The notes beneath the pieces were generated by a model that was given only the letters and a program-made list of their open reading frames with translations, was not told the DNA's origin and searched no databases. A program made the translations under genes and the position numbers. This document shows, piece after piece, positions 1-6,881 of a stretch of DNA of 29,052 bases. Numbering within the stretch: position 1 is the first letter of the stretch; every line of letters starts with the position of its first letter. Source of the stretch: CAYYNP01 sp964472545 (GTDB lineage Bacteria; Planctomycetota; Planctomycetia; Pirellulales; Thermoguttaceae); assembly GCA_964472545.1 (NCBI GenBank), contig CAYYNP010000104.1:1-29052 (forward strand). The letters are read 5' to 3'.

Positions 1-2
1 AC

Positions 3-1409
3 CAGGCCCACCATCCCTGGATCACCACGCCCGACGGCCGCGACGCCCGGGCGGTCAACGGCAACTTCAAAGAGCGGCACGACGACAACCCGGACATGGA
101 ACTCAACGCGGTGGCGATCCCCGGCTCGCGGCGCTACGTGGCTACGGCGGCCCCGCACCACGGCCAGGCGTTCGGGTCGTTCATCCTGATCGACCCCAGT
201 GTGCGCGACGACCACGCCATGGCCCCGCTGCGGCGGCTTACGCCCGACGAGGGCTTCGTCGAGACCGCCGAGCGCGGCAAGGAGGTCTATGGCACGGCGT
301 GGCCGCTGAGTGAGAACTACTATCTGTGCGTGTACGACCGCGGCGGCGGCAAGTACGGCGTCTACCTGATCGACGCCTTCGGCAACCGCGAACTATTGCA
401 CTGGGACCCGGCGATCGCTTGTTTGGGACCGGTGCCGCTTGCGCCGCGCCCGGCCCCGCCGGTGATCCCTGCGGTGGGCGAACCGGCGAAGCTGGTGGCC
501 AACCCGACGTACGATAAAGTGGGGGCCGAACACGCGCTCGACGTCCAAAGCCCGGGCATGCGCGAAATGGGCGTCGTCGGGCTGATGGACGTCTACGACA
601 GCCTCTATCCGTTCCCGGCCGATACGAAAGTCGAGGCCCTGCGGATCGTCCAGGTATTGCCCAAGAGCACTTCGCATCATCACCAGCCGCAGATCGGCTA
701 CGGCTGCGAGACGAGTGCCCGGGCGGTGCTTGGCACCGTGCCGGTGGAAGAGGACGGCAGCGCCCATTTCTATCTCCCGCCGGGCAAGGAGGTCTTCTTC
801 CAGGCGCTCGACGGGCGGGGGTTGGCAGTGCAGTCGATGCGCAGCGCCACGTACGTCCACGCGGGCGAGAAGCTCGTTTGTGCAGGCTGCCACAATCGCC
901 GCGAACACGTTTCGCCCGCCGCGCCCGAGCAACGCGGGCTGGCCTTCCTCCGCAGCCCGTCGACGATCCGGCCGGAAGTCGAAGGCTCGAATCCGCTGAG
1001 CTATCCGCGGATGGTACAGCCGGTGCTCGAAAAACGTTGCGTGGCGTGTCACGAGGAAAAGGCCGGCGAGGAGAGGGTGATCGACCTGGCCGCCGGCGAT
1101 TGGCAGAAAGACCCGCATCACTGGTACGCGTCGTATCGCAACCTCTATCCGTACGCTTTCCACTTCGGCGCCAAGTTCCATCCCGGCTACGACGGCTGGA
1201 CGTCGGCTCGCACCATGCCGGGCAAATTCGGCGCCCGGGCATCGAAGCTGGTCGAGTTGCTCGACAAGGGGCACCACGACGTGAAGCTCTCGCCGGAGGA
1301 GTTCCGGCGGATCACGGTCTGGCTCGATTGCAACTCGGACTTCTTCGGTGCCTATGAAGACACGATGGCGCAGTCGCGGGGCGAGGTCGTCGAACCGTCG
1401 CTGGAGTAG
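3..1409 (+). CDS. HzsA-related diheme protein, 5'-truncated
   Basis: The frame is open from the left edge, so the N-terminus lies outside the window; about 468 residues remain. Two canonical c-type haem motifs are visible: CAGCH (bases 879-893) and CVACH (1038-1052). The N-terminal part reads like the end of a beta-propeller (SFILIDPS, YGVYLIDAFG), followed by a proline-rich linker and then the haem region. This matches the HzsA-related proteins common in non-anammox planctomycetes. They share a fold with the alpha subunit of hydrazine synthase but are not known to make hydrazine. I infer an exported electron-transfer or redox protein, since haem c is attached outside the cytoplasm. It ends with TAG 53 nt before a sulfatase gene on the same strand. 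The family call is fairly secure; the substrate is unknown. Confidence 0.8.
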   Translation, partial: QAHHPWITTPDGRDARAVNGNFKERHDDNPDMELNAVAIPGSRRYVATAAPHHGQAFGSFILIDPSVRDDHAMAPLRRLTPDEGFVETAERGKEVYGTAWPLSENYYLCVYDRGGGKYGVYLIDAFGNRELLHWDPAIACLGPVPLAPRPAPPVIPAVGEPAKLVANPTYDKVGAEHALDVQSPGMREMGVVGLMDVYDSLYPFPADTKVEALRIVQVLPKSTSHHHQPQIGYGCETSARAVLGTVPVEEDGSAHFYLPPGKEVFFQALDGRGLAVQSMRSATYVHAGEKLVCAGCHNRREHVSPAAPEQRGLAFLRSPSTIRPEVEGSNPLSYPRMVQPVLEKRCVACHEEKAGEERVIDLAAGDWQKDPHHWYASYRNLYPYAFHFGAKFHPGYDGWTSARTMPGKFGARASKLVELLDKGHHDVKLSPEEFRRITVWLDCNSDFFGAYEDTMAQSRGEVVEPSLE

Positions 1410-1462
1410 CCAACGCGGCGGTTTGGAACGTGGGCGATCTGTTTCCCTAGGTCAAAGCAACG

Positions 1463-3037
1463 GTGCGACTTGCCATGAGTTACCACCCGACACCGACGCC
1501 GCTACGGTGTTTACCGACCGTCTTATGCCTTTTGGTTCTGTTGGCTGCCTCGGCGGGATTTCAAGCGGCCGGGCTCCACGCGGCCGAGAAACCCAACGTG
1601 CTCTGGCTGATCAGCGACGACCACGCGGCCTACGTGACCGGCTGCTATGGTAACTCGCGCGTCAAGACGCCCCATCTCGATCGGCTGGCCGAGAGCGGCA
1701 TGCGGTTCGACCGGGCCTACTGCAACAGCCCGGTCTGCTCGGCGTCGCGGGCGGCGTTCATCACCGGCATGTATCCGCGCAGCGTTGGGGTGACCGTGCT
1801 CAGCACGCCGCTGCCGGCCTCGGCGGTCACGCTCGGCGAAGTGCTCGGCGAGGCCGGCTACGACACGGCCTGGTACGGCAAGACGCATTTCAATAGCGGA
1901 TTGAAACACGGCTTCGACGTCGTGGCGGGCGTGGGCGATTGGCGGCGCTGGCTGCAAGAGCGGGGGCAGAAAGTCGACGACACGAGCCCCGGCGTACTGC
2001 CGCCGTGGAAGCCGTTTCGCGATCCGGCCCGGCTGTGGATCAACGGCGTCTACCTGCCGTTCGGCTTGCCGGACGAACTGATGTGGGATACCTGGTTTGC
2101 TCGGCAGGGCGCGGAGTTCATCACCCGGCGTCGCGGGCGGCCGTGGTGTTGCGTGGTGAGCCTGACGACGCCGCATTCGCCGTTTCGATTCCCGTTGGAG
2201 TATCGCGATCGGCACGACCCCGATCGGTTCGACCTGATGAAGATCGGCCGGGAGGACGACCGGCAGATACCGGCCGTGTTCCGAGGCTTAACGGACGCCG
2301 AGAAGCGGAAGGTGCAGGCGTCGTACTACACCTCGACCGAGTTTACCGACAAGAACATGGGCATCGTCCTGGACGCACTGACGCGGAGCGGACAGGCGGA
2401 GAATACGATCGTGGTCTATCTGGGCGATCACGGTTACATGCTCGGGCAACACGGCCGATTCGAGAAGCACTGTTCGTACGAGCCGGCCGTCCGCTCGCCA
2501 CTGTTGATCCGCTATCCAAAACGGTTCGCCGGCGGCCGCAGCACGTCGGCGATGGTCGAGTTCATCGACGTGATGCCGACGATTCTCGAAGTCTGTGACG
2601 TGGCCGTGCCCAAGCGCGTGCAAGGCCGCTCGCTGGTGCCGTTGTTGGCGGGCGAAACGGACGTGCATCGCCGGCAAGTCTTCGTCGAATACGCCTGGGC
2701 CGACGAGGTGATGGTCCGCGACGACCGCTGGAAGCTGGTTTACATCCGCGGCAAGCGTCGCCGCAGCGACGGCTACGACCCGGGCAAAGACCATCCGCTG
2801 CCCGGCCCGACGTTGCTGTTGTTCGACACGAAGAACGACCCCGGCGAGTTTACCAACCTGGCGAACCGGCCCGAGCATCGGGCCCGCGTGGCCCATTACG
2901 TTTCGCTCCTGGTCGACCACCTCAAGCGAACCAGCCGCATGCCCGAGCGAATCCCGGCGAGCGACGATCCGATGGTCGTCCTGGACTACTGCGCCCAGCC
3001 TCACGACCCCACGCGGGAAGAGGCTCTGGCGGAGTGA
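1463..3037 (+). CDS. Secreted sulfatase (arylsulfatase/alkaline phosphatase fold)
   Basis: Type I sulfatase that should hydrolyse sulfate esters outside the cytoplasm. The hydrophobic stretch at residues 17-38 ending near LHA-AE is a signal peptide. Metal ligands D52-D53 (SDDH) come first, followed by the activation motif VCSASR with C92, the residue converted to formylglycine. It is the CxAxR variant, with A in place of the usual P. The second metal site is GDHG around D322-H323. At 524 residues the length is normal. The longest frame starts with GTG at 1463; an ATG at 1475, four codons later, is an equally good start. Substrate specificity cannot be read off. Downstream is the long inverted repeat at 3060-3135, so this gene and the HzsA-like gene may form one short transcription unit. 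Confidence 0.93.
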   Translation: MRLAMSYHPTPTPLRCLPTVLCLLVLLAASAGFQAAGLHAAEKPNVLWLISDDHAAYVTGCYGNSRVKTPHLDRLAESGMRFDRAYCNSPVCSASRAAFITGMYPRSVGVTVLSTPLPASAVTLGEVLGEAGYDTAWYGKTHFNSGLKHGFDVVAGVGDWRRWLQERGQKVDDTSPGVLPPWKPFRDPARLWINGVYLPFGLPDELMWDTWFARQGAEFITRRRGRPWCCVVSLTTPHSPFRFPLEYRDRHDPDRFDLMKIGREDDRQIPAVFRGLTDAEKRKVQASYYTSTEFTDKNMGIVLDALTRSGQAENTIVVYLGDHGYMLGQHGRFEKHCSYEPAVRSPLLIRYPKRFAGGRSTSAMVEFIDVMPTILEVCDVAVPKRVQGRSLVPLLAGETDVHRRQVFVEYAWADEVMVRDDRWKLVYIRGKRRRSDGYDPGKDHPLPGPTLLLFDTKNDPGEFTNLANRPEHRARVAHYVSLLVDHLKRTSRMPERIPASDDPMVVLDYCAQPHDPTREEALAE

Positions 3038-3059
3038 GCCGTAGCGCGGGGTCTTTGGC

Positions 3060-3135
3060 GGGTGCCATGCCCACGCTTGCGTGGGCATGTTGGTCGATTT
3101 CTCGGCATGCCCACGTAAGCGTGGGCATGGCACCC
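3060..3135. repeat. Long inverted repeat, family A copy 1 (nested palindromes)
   Basis: Two 30-nt arms, 3060-3089 and 3106-3135, are reverse complements with one mismatch and a 16-nt loop. Each arm is itself a palindrome: catgcccacg, 4-nt spacer, cgtgggcatg. The complementarity resumes beyond a small bulge (gggtctt upstream, aagaccc downstream). The element sits between the sulfatase stop and the hydrolase start. A second, more diverged copy lies at 18994-19085 and a remnant at 19785-19810, so this is a dispersed element and not a gene-specific terminator. No poly-T tract follows either arm. Confidence 0.9.
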
Positions 3136-3253
3136 AAGACCCGGGGATCGCGGAGCACTGGCCGATAGGGCCCCTTGCCAAACGTCGGCAAAGCGGCTTG
3201 AATAGCGGGGCGTTGTGGTTTCTCCAGAAGACCCCCAAGACGAGTTGCAGGTC

Positions 3254-3850
3254 ATGAAAGCCAGCGATACGGCCATCGTGTTTATCGAGTTTCAAAACGA
3301 ATTCTGCAAGCCCGGCGGAAAGCTCTTCGATGCGGTCAAGGCCGAGATCGTCCGGCTGGATACGATCGGACATGCCGTGACGCTGGTCGAGAAGGCACGT
3401 GCCAAGGGCTGTCTGATCATCCACTGCCCGTTCGTGTTCGACGAGCAGTGGGTGCAGGAACACTGCGTGTGCGGTATCATCGGCGGCGCGGCCAAAGACG
3501 GGGCGTTTCGCCCGGGCGACTGGGGAACGCAATTGATCGACGAGTTGACGCCGGCCGAGGGCGACGAAACGCTCTCGGGCAAACACGCCTTGAGCGCGTT
3601 CACGAACACCGAACTGCAAGAGATACTTACCCGCCGCGGTATCAAGAACGTCGCCCTGGCCGGGTTTCTCAGCAACGTCTGCGTGGAAGGCACGGCGCGG
3701 ACCGCCTACGACCTGGGCTATCGCGTCCAGGTGATCCACGACGCGGTGGGGGCCACCTCCGAGGCGAATCAGCGATACGTCGAGCGGGAAATCTACCCGC
3801 ACCTGGGCGGCTCGGTAACGGTCGACCAGTTCGTCGAAGCACTCCAGTAG
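3254..3850 (+). CDS. Isochorismatase-family cysteine hydrolase
   Basis: A 198-residue alpha/beta hydrolase of the isochorismatase/nicotinamidase type. The order of motifs is typical: FIEFQNEF at the N-terminus, K110 in SGKHALSAF, and the nucleophile C143 in GFLSNVCVEG followed by TARTAYDLGY. The usual first catalytic residue is Asp (D-x-Q-N-D-F); here it is E12. I chose ATG 3254 because the conserved fold begins right after it; a GTG at 3215 in the same frame would add 13 residues. There is no signal peptide, so the enzyme is probably cytoplasmic, unlike its neighbours. Members hydrolyse amides, ureas or vinyl ethers; the substrate is not determinable. The next gene begins 12 nt downstream and is probably co-transcribed. 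Confidence 0.88.
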   Translation: MKASDTAIVFIEFQNEFCKPGGKLFDAVKAEIVRLDTIGHAVTLVEKARAKGCLIIHCPFVFDEQWVQEHCVCGIIGGAAKDGAFRPGDWGTQLIDELTPAEGDETLSGKHALSAFTNTELQEILTRRGIKNVALAGFLSNVCVEGTARTAYDLGYRVQVIHDAVGATSEANQRYVEREIYPHLGGSVTVDQFVEALQ

Positions 3851-3862
3851 CGGAGAGTCGCC

Positions 3863-5266
3863 ATGAGAACGTTGCCGGTTTGCCTGTTGTTGATACTGTC
3901 CATCTCCGGCGCAGCCGCTGCCGAGAAACAGCGCGTCTTCGTGCTGACCGATATCTCCAACGAACCGGACGACGAAGAGTCGATGGTCCGCTTCCTCGTT
4001 TACGCCAACGAGTACGACGTCGAGGGGCTGGTGGCGACGACCTCCACGCATCTGCGCAATCGCACCCGGGAAGACCTGATCCGCCGCCAGATCGACGCCT
4101 ACGGCCAGGTTCGCGGCAACCTCGTGAAACATGCCGACGGGTATCCCACCAAGGAGGCCCTGCTCGCCGTGACCGCCACCGGGCAGCCGGGCTACGGCAT
4201 GGGTGCAGTCGGCGAAGGGAGGACCTCGGCCGGCTCAGAACGGCTGTTGGCGGCCGCCGATAAGGACGACGAGCGGCCGCTGTGGGTCAGTGTGTGGGGA
4301 GGCGCAAACACCCTGGCCCAGGCCTTGCACGACGCACGCCGCGATCGTTCGCCGGAAGAACTTGCGAAGCTGGTGGCGAAGTTGCGGGTTTATACGATCT
4401 CCGACCAGGACGACGCCGGACGCTGGCTGCGGCTGGAATTCCCGGGGCTGTTCTACGTCGTCTCGCCCAGTAGCACCGATTGGAAGGAGTACTGCCGTGC
4501 CACCTGGACGGGCATCTCCGGCGACCGCCACTATCGCAACGGGCCGCTGGTCGACTTCGAGCTGGTCGACAACCCCTGGCTTACGGCCAACGTGATCGAG
4601 AACCACGGACCGCTGGGGGCGCTTTACCCGAAGCTCGAATACATCATGGAAGGCGACACGCCGTCGTTTCTGGGGCTGATCCGCAACGGGCTAGGCTGGT
4701 CGATCAGCCCGGCCTACGGCGGCTGGGCCGGGCGCTACGTGCTCTATCGGTCCTACGCCGAACGGCGGCCGATCTGGACCAACAACCAGTTCAGCCGCGA
4801 CACGGTCGAGGTCGACGGCAAGCCGCACACGTCCGATCAGGCCACGATCTGGCGCTGGCGAAGACACTTCCAGCACGATTTCGCGGCGCGAATGGACTGG
4901 TGCGTGGCCGATGAGTTCGCCAAGGCGAACCACAATCCCGTGGCCGTGCTGGGCGGCGATCGCTCGAAGGACGTGTTGCAGATCACGGCCAAGCCGGGCG
5001 AAACCGTGACACTCTCATCGGCGGGCAGCAGCGACCCCGACGGCGACGCGGTGAGTTGCCGCTGGATGGTCTATCGCGAGGCCGGCACGTTCTCCGGCGA
5101 CGTGCGGCTGAGCCATACTACGGGCATACAAACGAAGCTCACGATTCCCCCGCCGGGCCGAGGCTCACCGAAACACCCGACCGTCCACGTGATCCTCACC
5201 GTCGAGGACGACGGCGCACCCAGCCTCGTTGCCTATCGGCGAGCAATCATCGCGATTCGGCCGTAG
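3863..5266 (+). CDS. Secreted Sde182-like protein (DUF1593), nucleoside-hydrolase-like
   Basis: A 467-residue protein with a clear signal peptide (residues 1-20, ending GAAAAE). The N-terminal domain (about 25-310) starts with VFVLTDISNEPDDEES, which resembles the Asp-rich metal-binding loop of nucleoside hydrolases, followed by VEGLVATTS. This is the Sde182/DUF1593 family, first linked to cellulose-binding proteins in Saccharophagus. The C-terminal 110 residues (AKPGETVTLSSAGSSDPDGD onward) look like a PKD/cadherin-type beta-sandwich. The start ATG 3863 has an SD-like ggagag just upstream and lies 12 nt after the hydrolase stop. It presumably acts on a carbohydrate or N-glycoside outside the cytoplasm; biochemistry of the family is thin. 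Confidence 0.88.
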   Translation: MRTLPVCLLLILSISGAAAAEKQRVFVLTDISNEPDDEESMVRFLVYANEYDVEGLVATTSTHLRNRTREDLIRRQIDAYGQVRGNLVKHADGYPTKEALLAVTATGQPGYGMGAVGEGRTSAGSERLLAAADKDDERPLWVSVWGGANTLAQALHDARRDRSPEELAKLVAKLRVYTISDQDDAGRWLRLEFPGLFYVVSPSSTDWKEYCRATWTGISGDRHYRNGPLVDFELVDNPWLTANVIENHGPLGALYPKLEYIMEGDTPSFLGLIRNGLGWSISPAYGGWAGRYVLYRSYAERRPIWTNNQFSRDTVEVDGKPHTSDQATIWRWRRHFQHDFAARMDWCVADEFAKANHNPVAVLGGDRSKDVLQITAKPGETVTLSSAGSSDPDGDAVSCRWMVYREAGTFSGDVRLSHTTGIQTKLTIPPPGRGSPKHPTVHVILTVEDDGAPSLVAYRRAIIAIRP

Positions 5267-5305
5267 GCCGGGTTTCCCGACGGCCGTAGCCGAATTCGTG
5301 GGTGG

Positions 5306-5410
5306 CCCGGTCACTCTTGCGGAGCCCGCTTTGCCACTGAGACAAGCATGATTCGCAAGAGTGCCCGGGTGGCGAAGCCACAAGAGGCGCATTGTCGGGC
5401 CAGGCGCCTC
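5306..5410. repeat. Cluster of three hairpins between convergent genes
   Basis: The gap 5267-5537 separates the convergent DUF1593-like and sialidase genes and holds no credible gene. Three inverted repeats follow each other. The arms 5306-5321 and 5354-5369 pair over 16 bp with one mismatch. The segment 5369-5381 is gtggc-gaa-gccac. The arms 5381-5390 (caagaggcgc) and 5402-5411 (gcgcctcttg) pair perfectly. There is no T-tract, so bidirectional termination is only a possibility; a dispersed intergenic repeat is equally likely. Confidence 0.7.
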
Positions 5411-5537
5411 TTGTTGCTGCGCAACCCCGACGCTCTTCCGGCCATGCGAGAGAAGTGGCGCCGTCTGTTGCGGAAAAGCGGCGGGGCCACCCGATGTGAC
5501 TTGCGCTCTGCCCACAGCGCTCTCTACCCGGCACAGC

Positions 5538-6737
5538 CTACTGCCCTTCAGTCGTTTCCTCCTCGGCCGCATCCCGATCGGCCACTAGCCACGCGCGATC
5601 GACCTGCACGATCGAGATCTTCTCGCAGTAGTCGCCGGTGCCGTTCTCGAAGACGCAGAGGATCTTGCCGTCCTTGGTGATCGCCATGTCGCTGTAGCCG
5701 GCCAAGCCCTCGTTGAGCATGCGGGCGTATTTCCAGGTGCGTCCGTCGTCCTGGCTCAGCCGCAGCGTGAGGTGTTTGCGGCTCCAAAGATGAAACCCGC
5801 CGGCGCGGAATACGGCCGGGTTGAGGAAGAGGATCTCCTTCTCGTTCAGCCGGATCATGCTCGCCTGGCAGGCCGGGCATGGGAGGTTCTCGTCCAACAC
5901 GGGCGTCGACCAGGTCAGGCCGCCGTCGGTGCTGGTCGAGACGGCCCGATGCCCGATGGCGTAGGCTTGCGGGCCGCCCACGCGGAGGTTCATCAATAGT
6001 GAGCCGTCGCTGCATTCGACGATCGTGCACTCGCCGTGGCGTAGCTCGTCGACGAAGGGGATCATCCCGCCGGCCTTCCAAGTTTCGCCGTTGTCGTCGG
6101 AATAGATAACGCACGACCCGCCGCGACGCTCGTCGCCTAACTTCCGTCCGCCGTAAGAGGGCGCGATCAGCCGGCCGCTCGTGGCGTGGATGCCGTGTAC
6201 CGGCCCGGCACCGACGCGGACCTCCGTGCCGCCAAAGCCCTTCAGGAACGACGTTTCCGAGTATTCCGGCTCGCCCGGCACGTCGGAGGTCTTGCGCAAC
6301 TTCGACCACGTCTTTCCGTCGTCGGTACTCTGCGTATAGAACAGGCACTCGCCGCCGCCGCGGGTGAAGAGCAGGTGGACCCGCTTGCCGTCGCGCTCGA
6401 CGATTGCACACGGGTTGCCGACGCGGATCTGGGCGTCGCCGCCCTCTTCGTGGATCAGCACCTGTTTGGACCACGTCCGGCCGCCGTCTTCGCTCCGCTT
6501 CATCAACAGATCGACGTCGCCCCCGTCTTTTCGGCTGACCTTGCGGCCCTCGAAGAACAAGAGCACCGTGCCCTTGTCGGTCAGTACCATCACGGGGATG
6601 CGGTAGGTGTGATACCCGTCGGTTTTCCGGCTACAGATATCGACGCGGAAGTCGGCGCCGTCTTTGGCAAGCGTTGTCGATGCAGAGTGGCCCAGCCACA
6701 GGGATGCGAAAAGTACCGAGGTTGATAGACGCTTCAT
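5538..6737 (-). CDS. Secreted exo-sialidase/neuraminidase-like BNR protein
   Basis: A 399-residue six-bladed propeller hydrolase of the sialidase superfamily. A signal peptide spans residues 1-24 (MKRLSTSVLF to STTLA). The arginine motif appears as YRIP at 45-48, and five Asp boxes (S-x-D-x-G-x-T-W) are visible: SEDGGRTWS at about 82, STDDGKTWS, SDDNGETWK, STDGGLTWS and SQDDGRTWK. The frame extends 15 codons further upstream, but ATG 6737 has the strong ribosome site AGGAGA 6 nt away and begins the signal peptide. It should cleave terminal sialic acid or a related non-reducing sugar. Planctomycete members of this group are often only distantly related to characterised sialidases, so substrate is uncertain. 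It follows the propeller gene on the same strand. Confidence 0.88.
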   Translation of the reverse strand: MKRLSTSVLFASLWLGHSASTTLAKDGADFRVDICSRKTDGYHTYRIPVMVLTDKGTVLLFFEGRKVSRKDGGDVDLLMKRSEDGGRTWSKQVLIHEEGGDAQIRVGNPCAIVERDGKRVHLLFTRGGGECLFYTQSTDDGKTWSKLRKTSDVPGEPEYSETSFLKGFGGTEVRVGAGPVHGIHATSGRLIAPSYGGRKLGDERRGGSCVIYSDDNGETWKAGGMIPFVDELRHGECTIVECSDGSLLMNLRVGGPQAYAIGHRAVSTSTDGGLTWSTPVLDENLPCPACQASMIRLNEKEILFLNPAVFRAGGFHLWSRKHLTLRLSQDDGRTWKYARMLNEGLAGYSDMAITKDGKILCVFENGTGDYCEKISIVQVDRAWLVADRDAAEEETTEGQ

Positions 6738-6743
6738 GGTCCG

Positions 6744-6749
6744 TCTCCT
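6744..6749 (-). promoter_or_regulatory. Ribosome binding site of the sialidase gene
   Basis: AGGAGA on the minus strand, 6 nt before ATG 6737. It supports this start over the in-frame ATG 45 nt upstream, which has no signal peptide directly after it. Confidence 0.8.
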
Positions 6750-6769
6750 TGATTTCTCTGAAACGACGC

Positions 6770-6835
6770 GTGGCTGGGGCAAAGCGCAACGATGCCCCAG
6801 TTTGAGCCTTCCGGGGCTTCGCTGCGCTCAGCCAC
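6770..6835. repeat. Inverted repeat, family B copy 1 (degenerate)
   Basis: The outer arms gtggctg (6770-6776) and cagccac (6829-6835) are perfect. The inner arms agcgcaacgatgccccag and ccggggcttcgctgcgct pair with a few mismatches, with a 6-nt insertion on the left side. The core is the same as in the perfect copy at 25867-25943. It lies in the 144-nt gap between the propeller gene and the sialidase gene. Confidence 0.75.
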
Positions 6836-6881
6836 CGGTCACCCGTGTCGCATGGTCGTTTCTGCACGGGATTCTCTGAAT

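Noticed and set aside
3..1409. Hydrazine synthase alpha subunit and thus an anammox organism
   Set aside because: Only a family resemblance is visible. No other anammox gene is present, and such relatives are common in other planctomycetes.
2288..4132. A 614-codon minus-strand open frame crossing the sulfatase, repeat and hydrolase region
   Set aside because: It runs through three unrelated features including the palindromic repeat, and its translation is His/Arg/Val-rich without motifs.
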